The notes under the pieces were generated by a model. It did not search any database, had not been told where the DNA came from, and saw nothing but the letters and a program-made list of their open reading frames with translations. Made by a program: the position numbers and the translations under genes. A stretch of DNA of 64,000 nucleotides from Schistocephalus solidus (taxonomy: Eukaryota > Platyhelminthes > Cestoda > Diphyllobothriidea > Diphyllobothriidae): contig WEDG01005462.1 of NCBI GenBank assembly GCA_017591395.1, positions 40,069-104,068 of the forward strand, given 5' to 3'. Of this stretch, positions 44,505 through 56,069 are shown one piece after another (the first letter of the stretch is position 1; every line of letters begins with the position of its first letter).

Positions 44505-44845
44505 ATACGCTCAATGAAAAAAATGCCAAAAAATTAAACGACAAATAACTTAAGATTGGCAGGAAAATGGATGTGTCTATCAGAACAAGAGGAAATGCGT
44601 TGTTGTGAAGAAGGAGTAGCAAAACCTGTGGGTGGGGTGGTCGAATGTGACGGTTGAGTGGAAGGGACCGAAACAGGTGAAATGGGTGGTGACGGTGCAG
44701 AGGAATTGGATGAAGCAACGGGCGGTGGGACGCACTCAAGATAAGCTGGTTTGAGTCTGTCGATGATGCATCAGTCTGTTCAGCCTGCTGAATGACGTTA
44801 TGCTTGTCCATCCGTTGAAGCATCTTATAAGGGCATCTTTCCGGT
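44505..44845 (-). mobile_element. Ty3/gypsy pol C terminus
   Basis: - strand LQRMDKHNVIQQAEQTDASS, then with one frameshift LKPAYLECVPPPVASSNSSA and a Ser/Pro/Thr-rich tail ending at a stop just before the LTR. The DRLKPAYLE-type motif is typical of Ty3/gypsy polyprotein ends. Truncated at about 44845 where LINE A starts. Confidence 0.7.
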
Positions 44846-46290
44846 TTTCTTCTCCGCCACCAAATTATCCTTTTTTATAAATACTGATGAGCGTAACCTG
44901 CAGCTCAGGAATACGCTCAGCTTAGTTTCACTCAATGCGAGATCAGTTGTAAATAAGATGGCTGAGCTTAGAACAGTAGCCTTTGAGCTTGATCCAGATG
45001 AGCTGTGCATCACTGAATCCTGGGCTCACTCTCTTATTTCTGACTCGACGTTTGCTATAGATAATTTCAATTTGTACCGACAAGACCGCGCTGAAAACCG
45101 TGGTGGTGTTTTCCTCCTTTACATTAAGTCATCCTTTGTACACTTTCCTTTTCAGCTGAGCATTTCGTCCTTTTCTGGAAATGTATGCTTTGCTTTAGTC
45201 ATCCTCCCATACAATAAATGCGGTAATTGGCTGTGTCTATAATCCCCCGTGTTATTCTAGCAATGAAAGCGAGCTCGGGGAACTATTTGAAAAGGTTTCA
45301 GAGACTCAATTTGATGTCAAAATAATCGTAGGTGATTTTAATCTGCCAGCCATTTTCTGCAGGCAAATTACTCTACGCCAAAACATCAGAAATTGGTCGA
45401 TACTATTAACTTTTCAAACATGTCCCAACTGGTCAGATCAGTTACTAGAAATGACAAAATTTTAGATTTTATTTTTACAAATGATGTCAACCCTCTCTTT
45501 ATGAATTTTCATCGTGATCTATTCACAAGTGATCACGCAATAATTCACTGTTGTTTTCCAGTCCCCCTTCTTACGAAGCCTGAGGTTCAATGCAATAATC
45601 TCAAGTTTGCTAATAAAAACCATGAAATAATAAATAATTTCGTAAGCACTCTAGATTGGCATAGCCTATTCTCAATCAACCATCCAAACTTTTTCCGTGA
45701 GATATTGCAGAGCCTCACAGAAAAAATCCAGGCTTTTATCCCGTTTAAGATTTTTAATTCAAATACAGATTCTTCTACTGTTTCCGCATTTTTCTTCAGA
45801 AAAGACTTAAAAATGATGAAAGCAACTTAAAGATTCATCTAAAAGCTCTTTTTCAGTTCATTTAGGGAATGCACAAATATTTGAATTAGCATCGAAAATT
45901 AGGTTCGCGAGAGATAAGCGTAGGGAGTCTCGGGCACTAAGTGATGCAAATTCATCCAAATCTGTTGCTCAAATCTTCCATGTTCGGTCATCGGCTAAGG
46001 GTCTGAATGTAACTCCGCCCTTACTAGACTGTAACAGATGATTTTGGCAAATCAAAATTCACAAAATATCGTTCACGCTGACGATCCCAAGTGCATTGAT
46101 TCATTTTCTCAAGACACTGCCAAAAGTTGCGTTGATAAAATCAACACTGATCTACTTATGCTCCTACGTTGACACTGTACTTGGCGGATGAGTGCATCCA
46201 AGATTATTTTTAATGTGTTTTGGCCACGCCAAGCTTCCTGGAACCCTCGGATTTCAAAAGAGTGCACGTTTAAGAACGATCAACCATAAA
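44846..46290 (+). mobile_element. LINE A copy I, endonuclease
   Basis: APE-type endonuclease motifs in order: SLVSLNARSV-NKMAELRTV (about 44925-44985), ELCITESWAH (Glu, about 45000), DRAENRGGVFLLYIKSSF, VGDFNLPAIFC (about 45330) and FTSDHAIIHCCFPVP (about 45525). Frames 44958-45242 and 45393-45830 are separated by frameshifts. After 45840 the sequence decays (VFHVRSSAKGLNVTP-type residues) and the polymerase palm is missing. Confidence 0.88.
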
Positions 46291-47760
46291 AATAATTAGG
46301 ACTAAGTTACACGAATAAGCTAGCATTATCGCCTCATGCAGATCGAATTTCTGCAAAGGCTGCACAGATATGTGGTTTTATATCACATATTTTTTTCCTT
46401 CCGGAATTAAATTTAAACCTGTACCGCATGTTTGTTCTTCCTATCCTAGCATACTGCTGTCCCCTCTATGGGCTGATGAACGCCTCTGACTGCAGTAAGA
46501 TTGAAAAAGTTCAGAGGGTTTTTACTTGAAGACTATTTTCTCTTCCTGGATCCAGTATCTCTTATATGGATAGATGCCAGTTTGCAAACATTAAACTTCT
46601 GTGGGTTAGAAGAATTGAAGCCGGTCTCTGCTTCCTGTTTTGCGTTAACTCTAGCCCAAATCTCCCACGAATTAACGCTCTCGCTCCGGTAGATCGACCC
46701 TATGCCACTCGTAATTCCTCCATGATCATTTCACCACCCCTTAGCTCCACAACTAACCGGTCTCAGTTTTTTGCCTCCAAATATGCTTTAATCTGGAATA
46801 ATCTTCCACTGCAAATTAGGCTGTCGTCCACATTAGCTATTTTCAAAACAAAATTACGCAAACATTTAACTTCGGAAGATATTAAGTCCTTATTGTCTGT
46901 TTCCTTCCCAAACTCGCAACTTTTGGATTTTGAAAAGGGTCCTCCTGGTATTCGAGGCAACTCCCTTGATATTATATGGGCCCCTTATTATATTTCCATC
47001 ATCCTCTGCAGAGTCAATCTTTGCATTTACTTTTTCTTCCTCTTTTTTAAACTCACATCGGCAATTTTTGACAACCTTGATACCTTCCTCCAATTTTGCA
47101 ACCCCCACGATGGTCTCCAGGTTCAGTTGATGATTCAGGCGGGTTCTAATGGTTTCGCCTCTTTGGTGGTTGACTATGGAGTCAGCAAGGTCGCATCTCG
47201 ATGATGATCTCATGACCTCTACTGTCCCCTCTTCGTTTCGACCATGTGGTCTACGATGAGTTCGTCCTCTCTCACCTCCACTGGTGTTTATAAACAGTAG
47301 CTCTGACTGCTATATTATATCTCACACGACAAGGAGCGTTCCGAGCCCTCATACGTTGTCAGCAACATCACAGTAATATCCCATTGCATCTAGCTATTAA
47401 TTTTTTAGTGAAGCAGTTTTTTTCTCCTAATTTTTTTTAAATTTGCGGCTCGCCGAACTTCGCCTCCAATTTAACCGTAGGAGTTTTTTACTGCTTCTTT
47501 TCTAGTTCACCGTATATGTCAAAGATTGTTGACTATTATTTTGAAAATGGCAAAGCGTTCTGAACTGGACATGTCTACCATATTGTTCATTTCTGCTGTT
47601 AATATGGCTGCTCACATAGTGCAGCAATTATCCACTTTGTATTTATTTATACCACGATACAAAGTTTTAAATGACGGGGCTCTTTGTGCCTTAAATATAC
47701 GATTTATTTATTTAATAATTGTTAAATTCGTTTTTTGCCAACCACTTTACCACTGAAACT
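46291..47760 (+). mobile_element. LINE A copy I, polymerase C terminus and 3' UTR
   Basis: Resumes in the polymerase thumb/C terminus: NKLALSPHADRISAKAAQIC, LPELNLNLYRMFVLPILAYC, DRCQFANIKLLWVRRIEAGL, then a 212-codon frame (46566-47204) with FASKYALIWNNLPLQIRLSS. The 3' part holds the two-part hairpin (47410-47497) and ends in a TTTATTTATTTAA tail at about 47700-47725. Catalytic residues are absent. Confidence 0.85.
47410..47497 (+). repeat. LINE A 3' two-part hairpin, copy I
   Basis: Outer stem GAAGCAG (47410-47416) / CTGCTTC (47491-47497); inner stem CTCCTA (47424-47429) / TAGGAG (47478-47483). Poly-T lies between the stems on both sides; the loop contains CGCCTCCAATTT. Confidence 0.85.
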
Positions 47761-47763
47761 TTT

Positions 47764-49548
47764 CCCACTCCCACAATTCCTCTGCTTTCAAATTCATTTC
47801 TAAAAACCATTAATTTCTCGCCTTCAAGTATTTGAAAGAAATAGCTCACCTAAAATATTCACATTCGGTTGGAACTGATAACATTCCAAACTCACTTATT
47901 AAACAGTTAAGGGATTTTCCACCTTTACTAAGCAAGTTATTCTCAGTATTTCTCGAAAATGGTTTCTTCCCCGATTATTGGAAAACTTCTTTCATTACAC
48001 CATTTTTTTAAAATCTGTTTCCCGATCGGACATTTAAAACTATCACAGTGTTCATAGAACGCCCTCTCTTGCTAAACTCTTCGAAAAACTAATTGCAAAG
48101 CAAATCACGGCTTTTTGCATAAGCAATCAAATTTTCAACTGTTCCCAACACGGCTTCTTACCGGACCGCTCTTTTTAAACCTGCACCTGTCTTTTCTAAA
48201 TCTACTATCCTCTCTTCGTAATGATCATCTCTCTGTGGTAGTTATCTATTTTGATCTTAGTAAGGCATTCGATAAAGTGCCTCATAAACGACTTCTAGCT
48301 AAACTAGAAGCTATAGGATTTCATAGTCCTCATTCTGACTTAATTAGATCATACCTAAATGATTAGAAGCAAAAAGGTTTAGTAGGGTCCTCATACTCAA
48401 GTGCTACCCCGATTGTTAGTGGTGTCCTTCAAGGTACCGTATTAGGTCCTTTGTTGTTCTTACTGTATATTAATTTATATTTCATCGATAGTTAAACATT
48501 CTCAATCGTTATTTATGCTGATGACCTCAAATGCGTGTATTCCTTCTCTAACTCTACGACCGAACGGTGCCTAGAATAAATTCATTCAGACTTTAACGCT
48601 CTTTCGGCCTGTAGCTCCACATGGCTAATGGAGTTCTCACCTATAATGTGTCACTTCATGAGTTGTGGGCCTATAAGGCTGCCGCAACCTCTTATTTTTG
48701 AAGGTTGCCCTATGATTGAATGTTCCTCCATCAAGGACTTGGGCTTAAGCTACACCAATAAATTAGATCTTTCGCCTCATGCCGATAGAATAACGGCTAA
48801 AGCTGCTCATATTTGCGGCTTTATTTCTAATAATTCCTACCTTCCTGAAATTTAATTAAGACTTTATCGTATGCATGTACTTCCCATTCTTAAAGTTTTC
48901 TGTCATTTTTTCGGTTTAATGAACGAATCTAACCGTTGGAAAATTGAAAATGTCCAAGGACATTTCACAAAAAACTTCTATTTCCGATTCTTTTAAATCA
49001 TTCCTACTAAACAAGATGCCAGCTAACGAAGCTTAAATGTATTTTGGTCCGGAGACTTGAAGCAGGCTTTTGTCACATTTTCCGACTAAATAATAGTTCA
49101 ACACTCCCCAAGCTTTCAGGCATTACCCCCGTTAATCTTCCTTATAACCTAACAAATTATGCACTCATTATACTTTCATCTGCATCCTCCACGTGTAAAC
49201 GCTCTCTCTTATTTGCTTCTAGGTATAGTCTTCTTTATAATAACTTGCCAATTGAAATAAGGTCGTTAACTAGTCTTTCTGCATTCAAGCGAAAACTGCA
49301 CATTTATCTCAACACTGATTCTATTAACCATTTATTTCCCTCATCTTTTCCCAGTAGCTTTTCTCATGACTGTGAAAAAACCATCGGGAATTTAAGTGAC
49401 CCTCTTGAAACTATATTTTCGCTTCCTCGAGTCGCCCATGAACTATGATGTCTCCTTTTATCACCAGTCATCCAAACGATAACGTCATTCGGACGTACAA
49501 ATTTGTTGGTCCACAGTCTAAAATGCTACCGTTTCTTTGGATACTAAC
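47764..49548 (+). mobile_element. LINE B copy I, reverse transcriptase
   Basis: Polymerase motifs: GTDNIPNSLIKQL, SLAKLFEKLIAKQITAF, VVVIYFDLSKAFDKVPHKRL (motif A, from 48238), SGVLQGTVLGPLLFLLYIN (motif B), YADDLKCVYSF (motif C, about 48518), MEFSPIMCHFMSCGPIRLPQ and NKLDLSPHADRITAKAAHIC, then the C-terminal RLEAGFCHIFRLNNSSTLPK and FKRKLHIYLNTDSINHLFPS to a stop at 49448. Catalytic YADD kept but at least six frameshifts or stops. Cut at 49548 by LINE C. Confidence 0.9.
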
Positions 49549-51157
49549 CATCGCACAATCAAAACACTTAAAAATCAGTTTTTCCACAACAGCTGGCCTA
49601 TTTCATTAGTGACACATATAAGTATCGCCCTTATTTCTACCAGAAGGATAGTACATAAAATGCCACACATGCGTGAATGAATTAACATAGAATGTTTCGC
49701 TATTTGTCCCAATACTACAATTTCTATCAGTAATATCGCATTAATAAACGAGGCGGAGGTTGGATGATATGCATACAAAATACCATTGAACAAATTAGTT
49801 TTCATGTTTCATATGAGAATTTTCCTGGCGAAGCATAATTTGCCACAATAAAATCCCTGTTGCAAAATAACATACTAATCGGATGTCTCTACACTCCTCC
49901 AGAACGTAGTAATGATGACACGGGCCTAACCAATCTAATAGATACCATATCAAATATTCAATCTGAATGTAAGATAATTGCGGCCGATCTGAATCGTCCC
50001 GAAATAAACAGGGCTGAACTATCAGCCCCCACCAGACACGACGAACTGCTATCATCAATTATCTTTCGTAACCGAACACAAATTAATACAGCGACCCGCG
50101 GAAACAACATACAAGACATTATTCCTACAAATTATATCTTGCCATTATATACGCATTACCACAGCATAACTTTTGAAATCAATCCTAAGGCAAGAATAGT
50201 AATAACATAAAACTAGCATCAGATTCTATTTACACTTACATAAATTAAAAAAGCTCGACATCGATTATATGAACAATATGAACTATATGCAAGGTCTGTG
50301 GACTGGAGTTAATATCTTCTAACGACATCCTCAACGGAAGCTGTTAACCTTTTATATTCTACCCTTTTTATAATTCGAGATACCCTTATAAATGAGAGAT
50401 CCCCGTAATAACAGCCCAGATCTTTCAGAAACAAATGAATACTAATCAAAAAGCAGGTCTCAAAATCATGATTGATGACGCAGGACAAGTAATAACAGAC
50501 GATAATCAAATAGCAACTTTATTCAATAAATATTTATCAGCCAACTATTCAGTTGAGGAAGAGCCGATACCCCAACCATCAGACATGACAGAATTTACCA
50601 TTAATGAGATCACTTTTAGCGAGGAAACCGTCAAAAAAGCTAGCAAACAACTTTCTAATTCCACCTCTTATGGAACGGATAAAATCTCACCTTGTATACT
50701 CAAGCATATGCTATATATGCCCCAACACTGCAATCTAGTCTGTTCTCCTTCCACCAGTCAAATGGCATGTATCCCGAAATCTGGGAAATACGCAAGTCTT
50801 ACACCAATCTTTCAAAACGGGAACCGATATGATACACAAAGATATGGTGTGTTTACCGAACAGCGATAATAGCAAAAAATAATTTCGAACCACATGCTAA
50901 ACCATTTGGCAAATGCTAACCTCATACCTCCTTCTTAACAAGCTTTCTTACCTAAAAAGTCAGGTCAGTTCTGCCATCTCACCTTCATTGAATTCGTTTC
51001 TAGTAACAGAGATGACGGTAGCGTGGTGGCTACTGACTTTTTACCTTGCCGATGCTAACCAAATATAAATTCTAAATTCTTAAAAAAGTGTTTTGTGTGT
51101 GCTATGTGCTAATGGAAGGGAATTGTGTAACTTTTTGAATGAATGGTAATGTGCATT
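49549..51157 (+). mobile_element. LINE C copy 2: endonuclease end and linker
   Basis: Frame 49860-50210 carries ILIGCLYTPPERSNDDTGLT, IIAADLNRPEI (the GDFN position reads AADLN) and ARKH-free C-terminal residues ending NPKARIVIT: an APE endonuclease C terminus. Frame 50435-50869 (144 codons) is the linker to the polymerase: KIMIDDAGQVITDDNQIATL, SEETVKKASKQLSNSTSYGT, DKISPCILKHMLYM. The segment 50405-51157 is near-identical to 43320-44075. No catalytic polymerase. Confidence 0.82.
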
Positions 51158-51308
51158 GTGAGATATGGAACAGACTGATAATACAAATTCTGGATCCAGT
51201 CACGTCGCAATATTAGATAGTAATATAAGTGTTAATACGACACTGCAAAATGAACAACCAGTAGCAGAACATTTCTACCGAGCAATTTATACAAATTCTA
51301 TGACATAC
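51158..51308 (+). mobile_element. LINE C ORF1 scrap
   Basis: About 150 bases nearly identical to 57035-57175 (LDSNISVNTTLQNEQPV). Ends where an inverted zinc-finger module begins with TTGTTGTTG. Confidence 0.75.
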
Positions 51309-51644
51309 ATGTTGTTGTTGTCTATATATTGCCATAGGTAGTGTGCGCTGATTTGGCTTAGCCTCCGGTGGTTTACCGCAGGTTTTCGTGGAGGCGCATG
51401 TGTCCTTAAAGGCCCATGCGGTGTTTACATGTGCGGGAGCAGTAAGGGCAGTGGAGGCGGGCGCGTCGACTGTATGTCGGAACCCCAGGCACTGGTTCAC
51501 CAGCCTCCATGCGATGGATTCGCAAACAACCGACCAGACCGATGCATGCGTTGAAGTTGCGAGCGCAGTGTGGGCAGGAGAAATCGGGAGAGGCTAAGGG
51601 GATGTCATTCATGTTAGTGGTGGTGGTGGCAGAATGGCAGAATG
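51309..51644 (-). mobile_element. LINE F zinc-finger module, short copy
   Basis: Almost identical to 42302-42630. - strand fingers CPHCARNFNACIGLVGCLRI and CPYCSRTCKHRMGL; one base is lost in a run so the tail shifts frame. Same 3' terminus as the longer module. Confidence 0.85.
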
Positions 51645-51894
51645 CAGGTCCCAAATGGTTGCTTATCTCTATAACAGGAGCTGTGTCTTTTCTTAAAGAT
51701 AACTTCTCTTTACTCGTGAGTAGTTTATTTAGAATTTATATTTGGTTAGCACCGGCAAGGCACTGTCTAAGAAAACATTAGTAACGAAATAAAGTTATGA
51801 CAATGTGTGCAGCTAAAATGTACAAATATATAACTTGTCCTGCTATGTCGAAAGTTAGCGATGTTTTAAAATTAATGGTGAACTAGAAAAAATA

Positions 51895-51979
51895 GGCAGT
51901 GAAAAACTCCTACCATAAAAATGGAGGCAGAGTTCGATAGGCCTTCATTTTTGAATAGAAGGTAGGAGTAAAAAACTGC
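51895..51979 (-). repeat. LINE B 3' two-part hairpin, copy II
   Basis: GGCAGT (51895-51900) / ACTGC (51975-51979) outer; ACTCCTACC (51906-51914) / GGTAGGAGT (51961-51969) inner, perfect. Confidence 0.85.
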
Positions 51980-54005
51980 TTAGGAAAAATGGTCAGGTGG
52001 TAGAGTAGGGTAATACTAGAGTAGCATTTTAGAATGAGATAATGAAACGTCGATATGATTCGTTCTTAATCACTAAGGCGTATGAAACAAAATCTCACGA
52101 AAATGCGTCAATGAACTTATGTCCTTAGCATCTTAGGATCCAGAATTAAATTCTGATTATGGTTAGTATCCAAAGAAACGGTAGCATTTTAGACTGTGGA
52201 CCACCAACATTGTACGTCCGAAAGACGTTATCGTTTGGATGACTGGTGATAAAAGGAGACATCATAGTTCATGGGTGACTCGAGGTAGCAAACATATAGT
52301 TTCAAGAGGGTCACTTAAATTCTCGATGGTCCTTTCTCCGAGTCATGGGGAAAGCTACTGGGAAAAAGATGAGGAACATACAAAAGGTAATAGAATCAGT
52401 GTAAAGATAAATGTGCAGTCTTCGCTTGAATGCAGGAAGACTAGTTAACGACCTAAATAAATTTCAGCTTCGTTAGCTGGCATCTTGTTTAGTAGGAAGT
52501 AGTTAAAATCGTCGGAAATAGGAGTTTTTGTGAAATGTCCTTGGACATTTTCAATTTCCGAACGGCTAGATTCGTTCATTAAACCGAAAAAATGACAGAA
52601 AATTTCAAGAAAAAGAAGTAAAAGCATACGATAAAGTCTTAATTTAATTTCAGGAAGGTGGAAATTATAAGAAATAAAGCCGCAAATCTGAGCAGCTTTG
52701 GCCCTTATTCTATCGGCATGCGGCGAAAGATCTAATTTATTGGTGTAGCTTAAGCCCAAGTCCTTGATGGAGGAACATTCAATCATAGAGTCACCTTCAA
52801 AAATAAGAGGTTGCGGCAGCCTTATAGGACCAAAACTCATGTAGTGACATTTAATAGGTGAGAACTCCATTAGCCATGTGGAGCTACAGGCCGAAAGAGC
52901 GTTTAAGTCTGAATGAATTTATTCTAGGCACCTTTCGGTCGTAGAGTTAGAGAAAGAATACACGCATTTAAGGTCATTAGCATAAATAAAAGATTGAGAA
53001 TGTTTAACTATCGATGAAATATAAATTAATATACAGTAAGAACAACAAAGGACCTAATACGGTACCTTGAAGGACACCAATAACAATCGGGGTAGCACTT
53101 GAGTATGAGGACCCTACTAAACCTTTTTGCTTCTAATCATTTAGGTATGATCTAATTAAGTCAGTAAGGGGACTTCGAAATCCTATAGCTTCTAGTTTAG
53201 CTTGAAGTCGTTTATGAGGCACTTTATCGAATGCCTTACTAAGATCAAAATAGATAAATACCACAGAGAGATGATCATTACGAAGAGAGGATATTAGATT
53301 TAGAAAAGACAGGTGGCAGGTTTCAAAAGAGCGGTCCGGTAAGAAGCCGTGTTGGGAACAGTTGATAATTTGATTGCTTATGCAAAAAAATCTGTGATTT
53401 GTTTTGCAATTAGTTTTTCGAAGAGTTTAGCAAGAGAGGGCGTTTTTATGAACAACGCGATAGTTTTGAATGTCCGAGCGGGAACCAGATTTAAAAAACT
53501 GGTATAATGATAGAAGTTTTTCCAATAATCGGGGAAGAAACCATTTTCGAGAAATACTGAGAATAACTTGCTTAGTAAAGGTGGAAAATCCCTTAACTGT
53601 TTAATAAGTGAGTTTGGAATGTTATCAGTTCCAACCGAATGTGAATATTTTAGGTGAGCTATTTCTTTTTAAATAAGTGAAGTCGAGAAATTAATTGTTT
53701 TAGAAATGAAATTGAAAGTAGAGGAATTGTGGGAGTGGGAATAGTTTCAGTGGTAAAGTGTTTGGCAAAAAACGAATTTAACAATTATTAAATAAATAAA
53801 TCGTATATTTAAGGCCCAGAGAGCCTCGTCATTTCAAACTTAGTATCGCGCTTTAAATAAATACAAATTGTATAATTTCTGCACTATGGGAGCAGCCATA
53901 TTAACAGCAGAAATGAACAATATGGTAGACATGTCCAGTTCAGAACGATTTGCCATTTTCAAAATAATAGTCAACAATCTTTGACATATACGGTGAACTA
54001 GAATA

Positions 54006-54092
54006 GAAGCAGTAAAAAACTCCTACGGTTAAATCGAAGGCGGAGATCGGCGAGCCGCAAATTTAAAAAAAATTCGAAGAAAAAACTGCTTC
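54006..54092 (-). repeat. LINE A 3' two-part hairpin, copy II (decayed)
   Basis: Outer GAAGCAG (54006-54012) / CTGCTTC (54086-54092) intact; one inner arm is altered. Confidence 0.7.
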
Positions 54093-54962
54093 ACTAAAAA
54101 ATTAATAGCTAGATGCAATGGGATATTACTGTGATGTTGCTGACAACGTATGAGGGTTCAAAACGCTCCTTGTCGTGTGAGATATAATATAGCAGTCAGA
54201 GCTACTGTTTATAAACACCAGTGGGGGTGAGAAAGGACGAACTCATCGTAGACCACATGTTCGAAACGAAGAGGAGACAGTAGAGGTCATGAGATCATCA
54301 TCGAGATGCGACCTTGCTGACTCCATAGTCAACCACCAAAGAGGTGAAACCATTAGAACCCGCCTGAATCATCAACTGAACCTGGAGACCATCGTGGGGG
54401 TTGCGAAATTGGAGGGAGCTATCAAGTATGTCAAGAGTTGGCGATGTGGGTTTAAAAGGAGGGGACGAAAAAGTAAATGCAAAGATTGACTCTGCAGAGG
54501 ATGATGGAAATATAATAAGAGGCCAATATAATATCAAGGGAGTTGCCTCGAATACCAGGAGGACCCTTTTCGAAATCCAAAAGTTGCGAGTTTGGAAAGG
54601 AAACAGACAATTAGGACTTTATATCTTCCGAAGTTAAATGTTTGCGTATTTTTCTTTTAATTATAGCTAATGTGGACAAAACCTAATTTGCAGTGGAAGA
54701 TTATTCCAGATGAAAGCATATTTGGAGGCAAAAAACTGAGAACGATAAGTTGTGGAGCTAAGGGGTGGTGAAATGATCATGAAGGAATTACGAGTGGCAT
54801 AGGGTAGATCTACCGGAGCGAGAGCGTTAATTCGTGGGAGAATTGGGGCTAGAGTTAACGCAAAACAGGAAACAGAGACCGGCTTCAAGTTATCTAACCC
54901 ACAGAAGTTTAATGTTTGCAAACTGGCATCTATCCATATAAGAGATACTGGATCCAGGAAGA

Positions 54963-55674
54963 ATAAATAGTCTAATGCGCCACATGCGTTCTTTGCTTGC
55001 TGGTCGTCGTATGGATGATGCAATTTTCCGAGAGATCTTTCTTGATAAGCTTCCCCTGCCCTTGCAGCAGGTATTGGCTATGCTCGACACGAGCACCTCA
55101 TTAGAAAAACTAGCCACTTATGCAGACCGAATCATGGAATGCTACCCTAGCGGTGCCGCATCTTTTGTCTTCAACAGACATCGACATCCACTTAAAGATC
55201 TAATAATGTTGGCCCTTCTGCTCATGAAGACACTCTAAAGCCAGAACGTGACACTTCCTATGTGGATTTATCATCTTGCTGTTGCGCCTGTCGACGGGTC
55301 GCACCATTATCAGACTATTCGCGAGCGCCTAATATCGCGCGCAGCAGTGAAAAGGAAGAATTAAAGGAAACAGTACGCCTCTTATGCACGCAAATCAGCA
55401 CTATGTGTTCTGCCATTAGCAATATTCAGTCAACCAGACGTCAAACATATCGACGTCGACGGTATTAATCACGGGAATGGCAGCCACAGACCTTGCGCTG
55501 GTTCCATCTTACTTACGGCGTGAAGGCACGCAAGTTTATTCCAACAGTTAAACGACAAAGCCAGCCAGAAACGGCAACGACTGCTGCTGGCCAGTCGCGA
55601 CCCAGTCGCCTCTTCTATATCACTGATAAGTCGAGCGGTCTCCGTTTCATTGTCGATACCAGTGCTGAGGTTAG
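54963..55674 (+). mobile_element. Ty3/gypsy gag-protease fragment (CsRn1-like)
   Basis: Gag capsid: MRHMRSLLAGRRMDDAIFRE, IFLDKLPLPLQQVLAMLDTS, LEKLATYADRIMECYPSG (54975-55160). After a frame break, a coiled EKEELKETVRLLCTQISTMC segment, then a basic region where CsRn1-type gags carry a Cys/His zinc motif (here WFHLTYGVKARKF, cysteines lost), then protease start SRLFYITDKSSGLRFIVDTS AEVSV, with DTS in place of the usual DTG. It is cut there by the LTR at 55675. Inactive. Confidence 0.85.
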
Positions 55675-56069
55675 TGTAGGTATTTGTGACATTTACTTGT
55701 TTGTATCTTCCTTGTTCACCTGAACATTAATGTACGCTTGTTTTTATCTGCTATAAAAATACACACAGCTCAACTGTAACCTGCATGTGGGACGTTTCCT
55801 GTTTTCGCTGCTGCATGTTACCAGTACTCTCTTAATTGTTCTGATCTGTCTTAAATATTTACAGTCAATTACAATGATCGGTCTTCATTCCTTAATTGTA
55901 TTTCATCAGATGTCATCTCAATTGAACTCCTTACTCTGCTCATCGTCCTTGGTGCAGAGCTTTCTGGATCTAGTGAAGAGTTTATTAAAATCCCCAAAAA
56001 CACTTTCTTCCTAAGAAGGCTACGCTTTCATGCGTTTGAATTCTCACAATCCTCTGTCCTTTTTTACCA
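55675..56069 (+). repeat. Ty3/gypsy LTR
   Basis: Starts TGTAGGTATTTG, ends TTTTACCA, about 395 bases, TATAAAA at about 55755. Same sequence as the - strand LTR at 44076-44470 with scattered differences. It follows the protease start directly; pol has been deleted. Confidence 0.78.

Larger units (their letters stand above)
51645..54962 (-). repeat. Inverted copy II of the LINE A + LINE B block
   Basis: Reverse complement of the region around 59570-63115, in the same order (3' flank, LINE B 3' UTR and polymerase end, junction, LINE A 3' UTR and polymerase end). The - strand frame 52870-52445 (141 codons, MEFSPIKCHYMSFGPIRLPQ) is the LINE B polymerase C-terminal half; 55023-54667 is the LINE A C terminus. 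It includes the same ~110 bases beyond the LINE B tail as copy III, showing segmental duplication rather than separate insertion. Confidence 0.9.

Noticed and set aside
46890..47213. 107-codon - strand frame, charged, recurring at 54289-54489 and 60057-60245
   Set aside because: Recurs only because the LINE A block is duplicated; frames differ in length and end between copies and it is antisense to LINE A.
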